Part shown: piece by piece, positions 1 through 8,718 of the stretch
How positions within the stretch are numbered: the stretch's first letter is position 1
Layout: each line of letters begins with the position of its first letter
Source: Pancytospora philotis
Taxonomy: Eukaryota > Microsporidia
Length of the DNA: 43,883 nucleotides
Direction of reading: 5' to 3'
Assembly: GCA_023647555.1 (NCBI GenBank)
Contig: JALRLY010000248.1
Span: 1-43,883, forward strand
Translations under genes and position numbers: made by a program
The notes under the pieces: model-generated
What the model saw: only the letters and a program-made list of their open reading frames with translations
The model's database searches: none
What the model was told of the DNA's origin: nothing

Positions 1-343
1 CGCGGTGGCGGTTGTGCGACCTGAAGTGGCTGTGGCTCTCGGAGTCGCGGTCGTTCGCACGGTCGCTGACGCGATCGTTCACGCGGTCCTCGAGCGAAGG
101 CCTGCTCCTGAACGCCACCGTCTTGGTGCGGCCCATCGCGGGCGCGAACCCGTCGCCGGCCTCGTCCCCGAACGCCATCGGAGCCATGCCCCCGTTGAAC
201 AGCTGCTCGAAGAAGAGCGGATCGAGCAGGCTGACCGGGTGCTCGCGGTTGAGGGAGGATCCGCGCGTCGATATCATGATCGTCGGCACGTGCCTGTTGA
301 CATCCAGCGCGCTGCTCAGCCCGAGTAGTGAGAGAAGAAGCAT
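1..343 (-). CDS. Secreted protein of unknown function, N-terminal part only
   Basis: The reading frame runs off the left edge of the window, so only about 114 N-terminal residues are visible. It starts with ATG at 343 and opens with a short hydrophobic stretch, MLLLSLLGLSSALD, that reads as a cleavable signal peptide. The mature part is polar. Residues around 90-105 form a DRVNDRVSDRANDRD stretch of four-residue D-R-x-x units, followed by a Ser/His/Arg-rich segment. I recognise no domain. The gene is divergent from DPH4, with about 300 bases between them. It is the first of roughly a dozen predicted secreted proteins in this window. The frame is GC-rich and open throughout, and the signal peptide supports its being real. 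Confidence 0.62.
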   Translation of the reverse strand, partial: MLLLSLLGLSSALDVNRHVPTIMISTRGSSLNREHPVSLLDPLFFEQLFNGGMAPMAFGDEAGDGFAPAMGRTKTVAFRSRPSLEDRVNDRVSDRANDRDSESHSHFRSHNRHR

Positions 344-647
344 TGCCTTCGCCGCGCCGGCGCTTTTAAAGCGTCTGCCGTGTTTCAGATGCGTTTTACC
401 TTTCGGCAATTGGACGTATCGGGACGGACTGGAGCGGCACGCCGTATGATGTGGGCGCGTAGCAGCTCCGCCAATGGACTGGTGCAATGAAGATGTGAAT
501 GGCGTATTTCCGGCTGATATTGCTGGGGTAAAGTTATTAAGCTGTTTCAGCATACAGACCGACTAGCTTACTTGCCGCCATGCGCGCAGAAGACACAGCC
601 GGCAATTCCGCACCAATTCAATTTTTGCGGCTGCAAAATTCCCCGGC
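344..647. promoter_or_regulatory. Divergent intergenic spacer with the DPH4 upstream motif
   Basis: This 304-base spacer separates two divergent genes. Near 618-641 it carries CAATTTTTGCGG and GCAAAATTCCCC, two variants of the AAATTT-type element that sits just upstream of many starts in this window. Both lie less than 30 bases before the DPH4 start codon. No other gene is visible. Confidence 0.5.
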
Positions 648-1001
648 ATGGACATTGCGCAGCTGCTCGGGCTCAGACACGATGCCTCGCGCGAGTCCGT
701 GAAGCTCAGATACTACAGAAAGCTCGCCGAGTACCACCCGGACAACAGAAACAGCGGGGACCAGAGCAAGTTCGCCGCACTCATAGCGGCATACAAGAAG
801 CATCTGACGGGAGAGGACTTCGTCAACTGCTACGGCGTGGTCGCCAACTCGCAGCGCACGCACAGCTGCCGCTGCGACGGCATCTACGAAGTCCCGGCAG
901 AGTACGAGGGCCGGATCGACTGCGACTACTGCTCTTGCTTCATCATTGTGGAGCAGGCGCCGCTGGCTCTTTCGGGCATCAGCACCGACGCGATGCCGTA
1001 A
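648..1001 (+). CDS. DPH4: DPH4-type J-domain protein with CSL zinc finger (diphthamide biosynthesis)
   Basis: The 117-residue protein joins an N-terminal J domain to a C-terminal CSL zinc finger, the architecture of DPH4/JJJ3. The HPD motif that activates Hsp70 is at residues 30-32. The CSL finger is C74-x-C76 with C92-x2-C95, followed by a short beta-rich tail. DPH4 family proteins carry iron and act as electron carriers and co-chaperones for the first step of diphthamide synthesis on elongation factor 2, in the cytosol. The yeast protein is about 170 residues, so this copy is strongly shortened, mostly between J domain and finger. The start is the first ATG after the paired AAATTT-like motifs. 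The family call is firm. Whether the other DPH enzymes exist here cannot be seen. Confidence 0.9.
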   Translation: MDIAQLLGLRHDASRESVKLRYYRKLAEYHPDNRNSGDQSKFAALIAAYKKHLTGEDFVNCYGVVANSQRTHSCRCDGIYEVPAEYEGRIDCDYCSCFIIVEQAPLALSGISTDAMP

Positions 1002-1291
1002 GCTGAAATTATTGCTGCATTGCTTACCGATCTGAGTTCTTCCACTATAATGTCTGCATCATACGCCATAGTAGAATGCAACTGTAGTTATTCTGCCGCG
1101 AGCCAGCGATTGGCAAAACTGAATCGACCAAGACTGCCTCGCAGTGCCTCATTAAATACAAATTACGAGTTCTTGGCGCCTTTGTACCAATCCACGATCG
1201 GTTAGAGACAAATCCCAACTCTATACACACAAAACAGCCGTATCATACCATAAACAGCAATGAAAATAAAATAAAAACTTGAAGAGTTATT

Positions 1292-1873
1292 TTATTCAGA
1301 GTCAGAGTCGTAGACAGGCGCCTTCCTGACGTTGACACGCTTCTCTCTATTCTTGCCCTTGCCGATGATCCTCGGGTAGGTCGCAGAGCCCTTCTCGCCC
1401 GGCGCAGCGCCGAAGAACTTGGAGGCCTTGCGCGCGTTGCGGTCGCCCTTGATCAGCATGATGTTCTCCATGCGGCCGGCGACCTTTATGAACTGGTCGA
1501 GGGTGTGGATGCTCCCGCCGCAGGCCTCGATCTTGGCCTTGGCGGTCTTGCTCCACTGCAGCGCGACGATCTTCATCGCGGGCACGGTGAGGACCTCGTC
1601 GTCGTCGAGGATCTTGCCCACGACGACGGCGACCTTGCCGGACTCGCCGAGCTCAGCAGCGACGGCCGAGAGCTTGACGGGCGGCCTGTTCATGCGCGAC
1701 ATGGTCAGGCGCTTGGTGATCTTCATGAGCGTGATGTCGGCGTTCTCGCCGGACGCCTTGACGATGCTGCTGAAGAAGCTGTGGAGCGCGCGCAGGTTCA
1801 TGTTCAGCGACTTCGGCTCCTTGCGGCCTCTGATGGCTGAGTACGGCATCTTCGTGACACGGGGAGAAGCCAT
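1292..1873 (-). CDS. RPL18: 60S ribosomal protein eL18
   Basis: The 193-residue protein has the eL18 layout. Near residue 58 it has SRMNRPPVKLS, which matches the KINRPPVSVS segment of yeast eL18. This is followed by a KVAVVVGKILDD strand and the AGGSIHTLDQ-type stretch (here CGGSIHTLDQFIK). The C-terminus is a basic tail ending in an acidic DSDSE. Length is close to yeast (186). The open frame extends further upstream, but only through non-ATG codons and through two AAATTT motifs. I therefore place the start at the ATG at 1873 (MASPRVTKMPYSA). The stop codon TAA is part of an AATAAA. No intron is evident. Confidence 0.94.
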   Translation of the reverse strand: MASPRVTKMPYSAIRGRKEPKSLNMNLRALHSFFSSIVKASGENADITLMKITKRLTMSRMNRPPVKLSAVAAELGESGKVAVVVGKILDDDEVLTVPAMKIVALQWSKTAKAKIEACGGSIHTLDQFIKVAGRMENIMLIKGDRNARKASKFFGAAPGEKGSATYPRIIGKGKNREKRVNVRKAPVYDSDSE

Positions 1874-2190
1874 TAATGGGTGAAAAATTTGCCACTTAAA
1901 AATTTTGCAAATTGCAAACGGCGGCAAGGACACGGGCGGGCGGGCCAAGCGCCGGAGAATGCCTCGGCACTGCCAAAGTGACTGTTCAGCCTGCATGCTT
2001 CTATTGGCTTGTAAAATCTTGAATGCCAATAGACCAGTTATTGTTAGATCCGTGCCATACACTCGTCTGAGCCACTGCCACTACTATGTCACTGCAACCA
2101 AGCAACAAAGAATAAAAGTCAGGTTTGAACTTCTTTATTAGAAACTGCTGGGCGCCAATCCTACCGGTGACAGGGCGGAACGCGCTGCGC
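1874..2190. promoter_or_regulatory. Spacer with doubled AAATTT element upstream of eL18
   Basis: Two AAATTT elements read on the minus strand lie at 1883-1893 and about 1898-1909, 10 to 36 bases upstream of the eL18 ATG. They lie inside the longer open frame and so argue that translation starts after them. The rest of the spacer, up to the stop of the next gene at 2191, shows no gene. Confidence 0.6.
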
Positions 2191-2922
2191 TCAGCAGCTG
2201 GGGCAAGTATCTGTGCGGCTGCCAGTCGCACGGGTATCGGTCTCCCCCGCTTCTATCAACGGGCTGCTGCCCTCCTCCGGGGCGGCTTTCTTTTCGGCGG
2301 CCGCGCGCCTGATCATGCTGTTCTTCCACGCAGCGTAGTTAATCAGGTCGTCGCTGCAGTCTACCCGGGCGCCGGTGGCTTTTAATAGCATGTCAGCGGG
2401 CCGCAGACCGCCCATGGCCTTTGGCATGGGTTGCGGCGCCGCCACAGCCTTGCTTATGCATGCGAGTCTCGCAGCGACGAGCGGGCTCATCCCTAGCTCA
2501 TCGGATTCTGGCTCGTCTTTCGGCCTTGCATTTTTGTCGAACGTGTACCAGCCGGAGCGCGGGGACGGGCACCCTGCGCATCTGTATATCCTGCTCACAT
2601 TGCTGTACGAGGTAAGATCTACCGCTGCATCGTCGAGCAGGGACTCGTTCTCCGCGCTGCCACTTTCCTGTGTGGTGCTACTATCGTGCGCGGATGGCTC
2701 GGCCGTTGAGGGCGCCTCCGCTGTGCTCTGCGCTTTGCCCTGGTCTCCGCTTGACTCCCGTATGCTGCGGAAGAAATGGCCGAGGATGTGTGCGTCCTCC
2801 TGCTCCTGCTGCTCTTTCATGCGCGTACTGTCCTGTCCTTTATTATAAGCATGGTTGACAGCTTCGATGTATTGCGGCTGTTGAGTGGTCAGTGTAAGCT
2901 GTAATGGTCCCATTGGGTGCAT
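2191..2922 (-). CDS. Hypothetical protein with low-complexity acidic/Ser region
   Basis: The 243-residue open frame starts at an ATG at 2922. A second candidate ATG is at 2823 (MKEQQEQED), about 30 bases downstream of a TATAATAAAG stretch on the same strand, so a 210-residue product is equally possible. Residues about 55-95 are rich in Ser, Thr, Glu and Ala and look disordered. A central YRCAGCPSPRSGWYTF segment has a C-x2-C pair, and the protein ends in TCPSC with another C-x2-C. Together these four cysteines could bind a metal, but I recognise no family. No signal peptide or membrane segment is evident. GC-rich codon use matches neighbouring genes. Confidence 0.5.
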   Translation of the reverse strand: MHPMGPLQLTLTTQQPQYIEAVNHAYNKGQDSTRMKEQQEQEDAHILGHFFRSIRESSGDQGKAQSTAEAPSTAEPSAHDSSTTQESGSAENESLLDDAAVDLTSYSNVSRIYRCAGCPSPRSGWYTFDKNARPKDEPESDELGMSPLVAARLACISKAVAAPQPMPKAMGGLRPADMLLKATGARVDCSDDLINYAAWKNSMIRRAAAEKKAAPEEGSSPLIEAGETDTRATGSRTDTCPSC

Positions 2923-3155
2923 TCCGGAGCATGCGCCTATGGATAGCAGCTCTCGTTTAATTCATTGGTTCGAAGGCTGCTGGTCTCTGAGCACGTGACT
3001 GGCCTACTTTTCAGCAGCCATGGTATTCGTAAGATGCTTAAAACTGCTTGCATGAACTACCAAAATATCACCCTGCGCATCCACTTCCCCTGCACAAGCA
3101 GCCTCCGCTGCTCGGCTCCGCGCCGTACTTCCTACTCAAACTTTTTCATCCTTAA

Positions 3156-3881
3156 ATGAGACTTCTGTTCACGAGCTTGCAGGGACTATTCATCATATTC
3201 GTGCTCGTGGACGACTTCGCGGAGCACGGCAGGCTCGGCCTGCTGATCCTCATGGAGCTGCTCTGCGCCGCAGCGCTGATGTTCACCGACGCGTCAATGT
3301 GTATCAAGCACCGCGTCATCCACCGCATGCAGACCATCGGCCGCTTCACCAGGATCTTCACGAACGTGGCCATCCTGTTCTTCCTGCTGCTCCACGCCAT
3401 CGCGGCCGTCGCCTTCGCCGTCCTCTACTCCGGCTTCGTGAGCCCGGAGCTCTCGAGCAACTACTCGCTGCTCATCGCACTGTACAACTACCTGCTCATC
3501 AATTTCTACCTCATTCTCCTGCTGTTCTGCCACGGCACGGACCACAACCTGTGCACCGCCTCTTTCAATTGTCTGCTGCTCTGTTCGTACAGCCTGCTCT
3601 ACCTGCTCAACCACCTCCACACCTACCCCAGCGCGCTTGTGGTCCGGCGCGGCGGCAGGCAGCTGCGGCTCAAGTACAGCCGCTTCTTCGGGGCCGTCAC
3701 GCTGCTCGACGAGTCGCTGCGTATATGCACCTTCAAGAAGCTGATCATCGGGCTCATGGCTTCCTGCATTGTGTACTACCTTGTCCTCAGCTGCATTTAC
3801 TATCTGAACCCGCGGATCATGGAGCGCGTGCAGGTGAACACGCAGGTGTTCAAGCACCAGACGGATATGTGGAAGGCATAG
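3156..3881 (+). CDS. Multi-pass membrane protein of unknown function
   Basis: The 241-residue protein has about six hydrophobic segments, near residues 3-19, 27-45, 69-93, 104-124, 131-152 and 198-218. A basic, soluble stretch (VVRRGGRQLRLKYSR) lies between the fifth and sixth. The loop after segment two is also basic (KHRVIHRMQ), and the C-terminus is short and polar. I do not recognise the family. It is too small for a typical transporter and has no visible catalytic motif. The start is an ATG at 3156 preceded by CAAACTTTTTCATCC. The strong alternation of hydrophobic and polar blocks makes a real gene likely. Confidence 0.7.
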   Translation: MRLLFTSLQGLFIIFVLVDDFAEHGRLGLLILMELLCAAALMFTDASMCIKHRVIHRMQTIGRFTRIFTNVAILFFLLLHAIAAVAFAVLYSGFVSPELSSNYSLLIALYNYLLINFYLILLLFCHGTDHNLCTASFNCLLLCSYSLLYLLNHLHTYPSALVVRRGGRQLRLKYSRFFGAVTLLDESLRICTFKKLIIGLMASCIVYYLVLSCIYYLNPRIMERVQVNTQVFKHQTDMWKA

Positions 3882-4069
3882 ATTTATTATTAACAATGCT
3901 TGTGGTATGGAGTAGATCTGGACGGGTTTATAGGCCGTATATATACAATAGCGGTACGCATCGTGGATTTATGGATGCTATGCTATTGTGAATCCATTAT
4001 ACATAATCATGTATTAAAGACTCAGATGATGAATACCATTTAAATAATTTACTAGTTCGCTTCTTTTCC

Positions 4070-4123
4070 TGGAGATGCACATTGCATTGGAGATGCACTA
4101 TGCATTGGTGATGCAGCACTGCG
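4070..4123. repeat. 18-bp imperfect tandem repeat
   Basis: Three consecutive 18-base units begin at 4070, 4088 and 4106. The first two share TGGAGATGCAC followed by a TGCAT ending, and the third is more diverged (TGGTGATGCAGCAC). The repeat lies between the converging 3' ends of the membrane protein gene and the next minus-strand gene. No function is apparent. Confidence 0.65.
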
Positions 4124-4173
4124 TCTCCGCCTGTATACAAAAGCTCCCATATCCGCTCTCTTTTACGCGGAGT

Positions 4174-4551
4174 CTAAGTGCTCGCACGCTTTACAAATGT
4201 GCATATGTGTACGTACTCGCTGAGCTCCTGGCTGGTGCTGATCTTGTCGTCCGCCTTAGCCTCCCGGCAGTCGTAGCCCGGCACGTCCAGCGCGTCGATG
4301 AACCCGCGGACGAAGGGCCTGGACACCGGCTCGTACTCGCGGCTGAGGTACACGCGGATCGTCAGGTACTTCCCAAGCGCAGCAACGCGCCGCACGAACG
4401 GCTCGACCTCGGTGATGTGGTAGTTGAGCTGCAGCGCGGCCGATTTGTGCGCGCCGCTCGGCGTGTAGCAAACACGAAATTTTTTGGAATTCATGATGAA
4501 GCGCAGGCTGATCCGCGTCTGATTGCGCACGAGGCTCCTCTGGCTGGGCAT
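4174..4551 (-). CDS. Small hypothetical protein, about 125 residues
   Basis: The longest open frame begins with a TTG codon. The first ATG is at 4551 (MPSQRSLVRNQ), directly after a GATTTTTGGCC element, giving 125 residues. A second ATG 19 residues further in (MNSKKFRVCYTPSG) is possible. The protein looks globular, mixed alpha/beta and basic at its N-terminus, with no signal peptide, membrane segment or metal-binding cysteine pattern. I recognise no family. The frame is closed by a stop at 4174. A real gene is likely because of its position, GC-rich codons and upstream motif, but the function is unknown. Confidence 0.5.
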   Translation of the reverse strand: MPSQRSLVRNQTRISLRFIMNSKKFRVCYTPSGAHKSAALQLNYHITEVEPFVRRVAALGKYLTIRVYLSREYEPVSRPFVRGFIDALDVPGYDCREAKADDKISTSQELSEYVHICTFVKRAST

Positions 4552-4836
4552 GGCCAAAAATCAGCGCCTGCCATTTACGAGAAGCGAGGGAAAATTGGCA
4601 CCGAAATTTTTATGGTTGCCGGCCGAGGGCCTAGGAACGCTCCAGAAGCGCTGTCCACCGATACCGGTGCAAAACGCACCAGCTGATATGAAGCTATTAG
4701 TAAATTTAATACATAACGGGGTTTTCATCTGTAAAAAGGCACTACAGACCTTTCATCACAGACAAAATCGACACGGCCGAAATATTTCTGCAGTGGCAAT
4801 GACACTGCTCAATCGAGGTTGTCCCGGCACGGACCA

Positions 4837-5847
4837 TCAGTCATCGTAGCAGCGGCGCACAAGTGATACGCTTCTGCTGCTCAGCTCGCCTGAGTTCGTG
4901 TAGCACAGGTACCGGCCGTCGCCCATCTCGCAAAACCCTGCCAGGCCCGGCAGCGGGTACACTGCGGTGTCCACGCCGTCCCACACATGCAGGACATCGC
5001 GCCGGTTCCAGACAAACAGGTCGTAGAGCGGGCAGTACCGTAGGCTGCCTCTGCTGCGCTGCTGGCCATCGCTGTCCTTGCAAACAACCTCGTAGTCGGT
5101 GAGCGCCCCGTTCAGCCGTATGATCGCATCGTGGCTGAGCACGTAAGGGACAGGCAGCGTACCATCTGATTTGCTTTCCGGAATGATGATCGAGCACGGG
5201 TAGCTGTGCGTCGCAACTGCGCCGACCCGCCTTCCGAGGTTCCGCCGGTCCCACAGCCAGACCCGGCCCGCGTTCGCCGTTGCCGCGTACACGTAATTGC
5301 CAGCTGCCTCCACGTCCGTGACCGAGTGCCTGTGCCCGCGCTCCATGTGCGTCACATGCGCGACCTTGGCATAGTCAGCGCGCTCGTCAAGCAGCCACAG
5401 CCCGCCGCCCAGGTCTCCAGCGTACACAATCGCATCCCGCTTCTTGATCGCGTGTATCGGCGCAGCGCTCACCTCTGTCTCGCGCATGCTGGAGGAGAGC
5501 AGGTCGTAGCGCAGCACCGAACCGGCCCCGCTGGCCACGATGAACTCGTGGTCGCTCCCCCAGACGAACCTGTAGATCGGGCCCTCCAGCAGCTGGATGG
5601 CGGCGTTCTGCTCGGCCCCGATCTTCCCGTCGCCCTTGACCCGCTGCATGACCACCCAGCCGTCGTCGGTGCATGCTGCCGCAATCTGTGTCACCGGGTT
5701 GTAAGACGCAGTGCTGATGGGCGTGCTCACGCTTTTATCCACAGCGAGCAGCTCGAACGCTACGGCCTCGCGCGAGTACCGCTGCCACGGCGCCATCGCT
5801 GCTTCGCCGAGTGCCCAGCATGCCGCTCGCGCCGGGAAGTAGCCCAT
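4837..5847 (-). CDS. WD40-repeat beta-propeller protein
   Basis: The 336-residue protein contains degenerate WD40 blades. The clearest runs through RGHRHSVTDVEAAGNYVYAA and ends with GRVWLWDRRNLG. Others end in WGSDHEFIVASGAGSV and RRDVLHVWDGVD. Such propellers are protein-interaction platforms, and the specific complex cannot be named from this sequence. The N-terminal 25 residues are not signal-peptide-like. The start ATG at 5847 is 5 to 15 bases from an AAATTTTGCAA-type element (5853-5863, minus strand). A 25-bp tandem repeat containing two CACGTG boxes lies 74-122 bases upstream. Candidates include ribosome-assembly, degradation and transport WD proteins. Confidence 0.75.
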   Translation of the reverse strand: MGYFPARAACWALGEAAMAPWQRYSREAVAFELLAVDKSVSTPISTASYNPVTQIAAACTDDGWVVMQRVKGDGKIGAEQNAAIQLLEGPIYRFVWGSDHEFIVASGAGSVLRYDLLSSSMRETEVSAAPIHAIKKRDAIVYAGDLGGGLWLLDERADYAKVAHVTHMERGHRHSVTDVEAAGNYVYAATANAGRVWLWDRRNLGRRVGAVATHSYPCSIIIPESKSDGTLPVPYVLSHDAIIRLNGALTDYEVVCKDSDGQQRSRGSLRYCPLYDLFVWNRRDVLHVWDGVDTAVYPLPGLAGFCEMGDGRYLCYTNSGELSSRSVSLVRRCYDD

Positions 5848-5920
5848 CGAGGAAATTTTGCAAATCCTTAAGTGCCTGCCTTGGTGGCTTTAAAAGCCGT
5901 GGTGTCTGTGCATAGAGCGA

Positions 5921-5969
5921 GCACGTGCAATATCATGAGTTGCATGCACGTGCAATATCATGAGTTGCA
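5921..5969. repeat. Perfect 24-bp direct repeat, period 25, with CACGTG boxes
   Basis: Two identical 24-base copies (5921-5944 and 5946-5969) are separated by one T. Each begins with the palindrome GCACGTGC and continues with AATATCATGAGTTGCA. The array is upstream of the WD40 gene and downstream of the ricin-B-like gene. CACGTG is the classic E-box bound by bHLH factors, but a regulatory role is only a possibility. Confidence 0.8.
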
Positions 5970-6079
5970 ATAGTCTGAGAAAACTGCTACCAACCGAATA
6001 CAACTTTTGAACTGCACTGTTTTATCATTCATCGTTACAAAAAAGCTCTGCCAGTATTTTATTATTCTTCCCTGTGGGT

Positions 6080-6754
6080 TCAGCAGAGGCTTAGGCTCGG
6101 CCACCTTCCATGCCCTGAGCCCCAGCCCTTCGTCCACAGCTTAGAGAGCGCGCCCTGCATCTTGGGCGATGCCTTGAGCTTTTTTAGTTCCGCCTCGAAG
6201 CTCGGCTTGCGCTTTGCTTTGCGGGCTACCCGCGGATCTTTGAATGCCTTCTCTACGATGGCGTCGCGTTTCACCTTCTCTGCCAGTGTTCTTGGGACCG
6301 CCGCTTGAGCTTCCTCGTAGCAGTACCTGAGGGCTTCGTTAACGAACACGAACTCCTGATTGCCATGCGTATCTCCACATGGTGCGAGCTCCAGCTCTGG
6401 TGACGCCGTGAGGCACAGATCGCCGCGTCTGAATGCGTATCCGAACTTGCCTTGCACTATCGTGTACAAGTCCCCGGTGGGGCAGCCAACAATGCGCTCT
6501 TTGTTGGCGCACAGCATGTGACCGTTGATTTCAACTCTGAAACTGTCACCATCCTGTCTGATGCGCGCTTTCCTGGAGTATCCTTCGGCATCGCGTGCGC
6601 CCAGGAATCGCACAGCGCCCGGGCTATTGAGCGACTCCGCGAGCGCATACTGCGGATGATGTGCGAACAGAATATGGATGTACACCGATGACAGATCGCT
6701 GAGCAGATGGTCGGCTATTGCATGTGCGCATAACAAGCAGCAAAATAGCATCAT
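6080..6754 (-). CDS. Secreted ricin B-type lectin-like (beta-trefoil) protein
   Basis: The start is placed at the MMLFCCLLCAHAIA signal peptide (ATG at 6754), not at upstream ATGs in the same frame, giving 224 residues. The mature N-terminal half resembles a ricin-B/beta-trefoil repeat. It has a YALAES strand, MLCANKERIVGC, and a DLCLTASPELELAPCGD motif followed by NQEFVF, which corresponds to the usual Q-x-W-x-F position. The C-terminal 80 residues are basic and Lys-rich (residues near KAKRKPSFEAELKKLK) and unlike a lectin. Secreted ricin-B-like proteins are a known family in microsporidia and are thought to act at the host interface. The degenerate QxW motif makes sugar binding uncertain. 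Confidence 0.72.
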   Translation of the reverse strand: MMLFCCLLCAHAIADHLLSDLSSVYIHILFAHHPQYALAESLNSPGAVRFLGARDAEGYSRKARIRQDGDSFRVEINGHMLCANKERIVGCPTGDLYTIVQGKFGYAFRRGDLCLTASPELELAPCGDTHGNQEFVFVNEALRYCYEEAQAAVPRTLAEKVKRDAIVEKAFKDPRVARKAKRKPSFEAELKKLKASPKMQGALSKLWTKGWGSGHGRWPSLSLC

Positions 6755-6894
6755 CCTGTGTTTATTTATACAGGCTCTATATTTGAAAGCTAAAGCTGCT
6801 ACGCATCTGATGTTTAGCTGTTGCATGTTTAGCTGTTGCATTAGAATTTGTGTACTAGACACATAGACACATACTCTATACATCACATTAAATT

Positions 6895-7200
6895 TTAATT
6901 ATTGAAGGTGGGCAGCAACGCTTCTTCGCGAAGGCTCATGCGGATACCACTCTGTCTGGGCGATGTTAAAACGGCGTTCGATTCCGCTGTACCGATGCAG
7001 GTGCTACATCGTGCAGCATCTATGGTCGATGCTGCAGCTTCTTCACGTTGCACTTCTCGTCGCTTCATGTACTCCAAGTAATGGTAGACGTGCCTTCCAA
7101 CAGCAAAAATGCTAAGCAGGGACGACAGCGGGCTTCTAGAAGACAGAGCCACCATGCTAATGCTGCTACAAGCAATAAAGCATTTAATCGTGAGCCGCAT
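6895..7200 (-). CDS. Small hypothetical secreted or membrane-anchored protein
   Basis: A 101-residue frame starts with ATG at 7200. Residues 1-35 are largely hydrophobic (MRLTIKCFIACSSISMVALS and the following LSSLLSIFAV), followed by a basic and Glu-rich segment (YMKRREVQREE). The hydrophobic part could be a signal peptide or a membrane anchor. An AAATTTTTG element on the same strand lies about 30 bases upstream of the start. I recognise no family. Short length and the absence of any domain make this a tentative gene. Confidence 0.4.
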   Translation of the reverse strand: MRLTIKCFIACSSISMVALSSRSPLSSLLSIFAVGRHVYHYLEYMKRREVQREEAAASTIDAARCSTCIGTAESNAVLTSPRQSGIRMSLREEALLPTFNN

Positions 7201-7519
7201 GGGCTGTATTAGTGGGTGTTTTTAATAGCTGGGCACAAAAATTTTATCAGGGCATACGCGGAGCATGACAAACACATCATTTAACGTAGGAATGGACAGT
7301 AATAATGCAGGTAGTCTATGTATTAAACTGAATACTCCATCATACACCTTGAACAAGGCATACTTTGTATTCAGCAGCATCACCGCTTATAAATCTAGCA
7401 AGTAATTTACTCAAACATCGTCAGCTATTATTCTGTGTCTTAAAATAAGGCAGTTAGCTGCACGCCTCTAATGCTCGCACTTTCAGATGCACCGGAACGT
7501 ATCACAGCAAAGGCACCGC
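7201..7519. other. AT-rich spacer without a visible gene
   Basis: This stretch holds the upstream AAATTTTTG element for the small minus-strand ORF (near 7235-7245) and the 3' flank of the Brr6-like gene. No further open frame, tRNA or clear repeat is visible. Confidence 0.5.
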
Positions 7520-8470
7520 TCATCTCCTGAAGATTAAGTAGACAATCAGCAGAAACGAGATGAAGCCGTAGCTCTTCATGCTGAACTTGGTGATGAAGCC
7601 GTCCAGCACATCGGCGCATATCTCCACAACAATCTTGGTGTACTTGATGCCCTTCAACCCGTTCCGCACCACGTGGTCCCACTCGCCGCAGGGCCCCTCC
7701 AGCGCGGGCACCCGCGTGGTCGGATCGCATCTGTTGATCTGGTAGAGCCGCCCCGCCTCGGCGATCAGCGCCCGGGCCTCCTCCTTCTTGGAGTGGATTT
7801 TGTAGAGGACGTCGGTGGTGATGAAGTACAGGAGATGGCCGAAGATGTACACGACAGCAAAGAGCACGAACATGTTCAGCAGCGTGTGGATGTAGCCTAT
7901 GATCAGCGCCGGGTTCAGCAGGCGTGCGCCCGCCCTGCACACCTTCGCCATCCCCGCACCTGGGAGCGTACGCCTTAGTAGCGCCAACGGGCTGCGGCGC
8001 GCCACCTTCTCTATTTGCTTCGCATCACCTCCTCTATCACTGCTGTTATCGCAGCCAAGGCTTCCCTGCTCCGCTTTGGCGCTGGGCGGCGGAAGGCTGA
8101 GCATCTCGGCGGGCTGCTCGGGCGCGACGGATTCTCTGTGCGCTTGCAGAAACTTCGAACGCCGCTCTGTGTGCCTGGGCGCGCCCTCTGCCCATCCGAT
8201 AGTCTCTACGATGTCCAACGGCTCGCGAAACATGGGCTGGATTTTGCAGAGGATTTTCAGCGCTGGCAAACGCAGAGGAGAGGGCAGCAAGGTTGCACTT
8301 AGCGCAAGCACTGCACTGAGAAGCATTAAGACACGACTAAGTCCCGCCAGGATTTTTGCGTTTATGAGCGTGTGAAGTATCAATCCGCGCTGAGCAAGCC
8401 CAAGGTGTAACATGCAAATGGTGCAGCATTTAATGGTGTAGCTAAGCCGGTTCTGATATGTTATAGCCAT
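7520..8470 (-). CDS. BRR6: Brr6/Brl1-family nuclear envelope protein
   Basis: The C-terminal third is a Brr6/Brl1 domain: a first membrane segment (about IGYIHTLLNMFVLFAVVYIF), a lumenal loop with CDPTTRVPALEGPCGEW, and a second membrane segment near the C-terminus (GFISFLLIVYLIF). The family spans the inner nuclear membrane and helps insert nuclear pore complexes and keep membrane lipid balance. Fungal members usually have four loop cysteines forming two disulfides; only the two flanking the DPTTRVPALEGP core are seen here. The longest frame begins with GTG. I choose the ATG at 8470 (MAITYQN), just after a TAAAATTGATC element, giving 316 residues. A later start (MLLSAVLALSA) would also keep the domain. 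The N-terminal half is hydrophobic then disordered and not conserved. Confidence 0.85.
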   Translation of the reverse strand: MAITYQNRLSYTIKCCTICMLHLGLAQRGLILHTLINAKILAGLSRVLMLLSAVLALSATLLPSPLRLPALKILCKIQPMFREPLDIVETIGWAEGAPRHTERRSKFLQAHRESVAPEQPAEMLSLPPPSAKAEQGSLGCDNSSDRGGDAKQIEKVARRSPLALLRRTLPGAGMAKVCRAGARLLNPALIIGYIHTLLNMFVLFAVVYIFGHLLYFITTDVLYKIHSKKEEARALIAEAGRLYQINRCDPTTRVPALEGPCGEWDHVVRNGLKGIKYTKIVVEICADVLDGFITKFSMKSYGFISFLLIVYLIFRR

Positions 8471-8718
8471 TAACTGATCAATTTTACACGCTATTGCCGA
8501 TGGCAGATGCTTCGCATGCTCGATAGAGCCTACACTCGACTTGAAACAGCCCACACAATAGAGCAGCCGGTGAAATGCCGAAGTAAAGCGAGACAGCTAA
8601 CTATAGCAGAATATAAATCTGTAAAGTAATTTAATACGGGCCCGCACATGCCATCATCTAAAACAGCAAAAAATAGCACACCCATGAAACAAGCAGAGTC
8701 CTTACTCACTGAATTTAT

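Noticed and set aside
12..449. Plus-strand frames over the first 450 bases
   Set aside because: They are the reverse complement of the minus-strand signal-peptide gene and show Arg/Pro/Ala-rich shadow composition.
2961..2985. GGTTCGAA, a T-loop-like sequence
   Set aside because: No acceptor or anticodon stem can be built around it, so it is not a tRNA.
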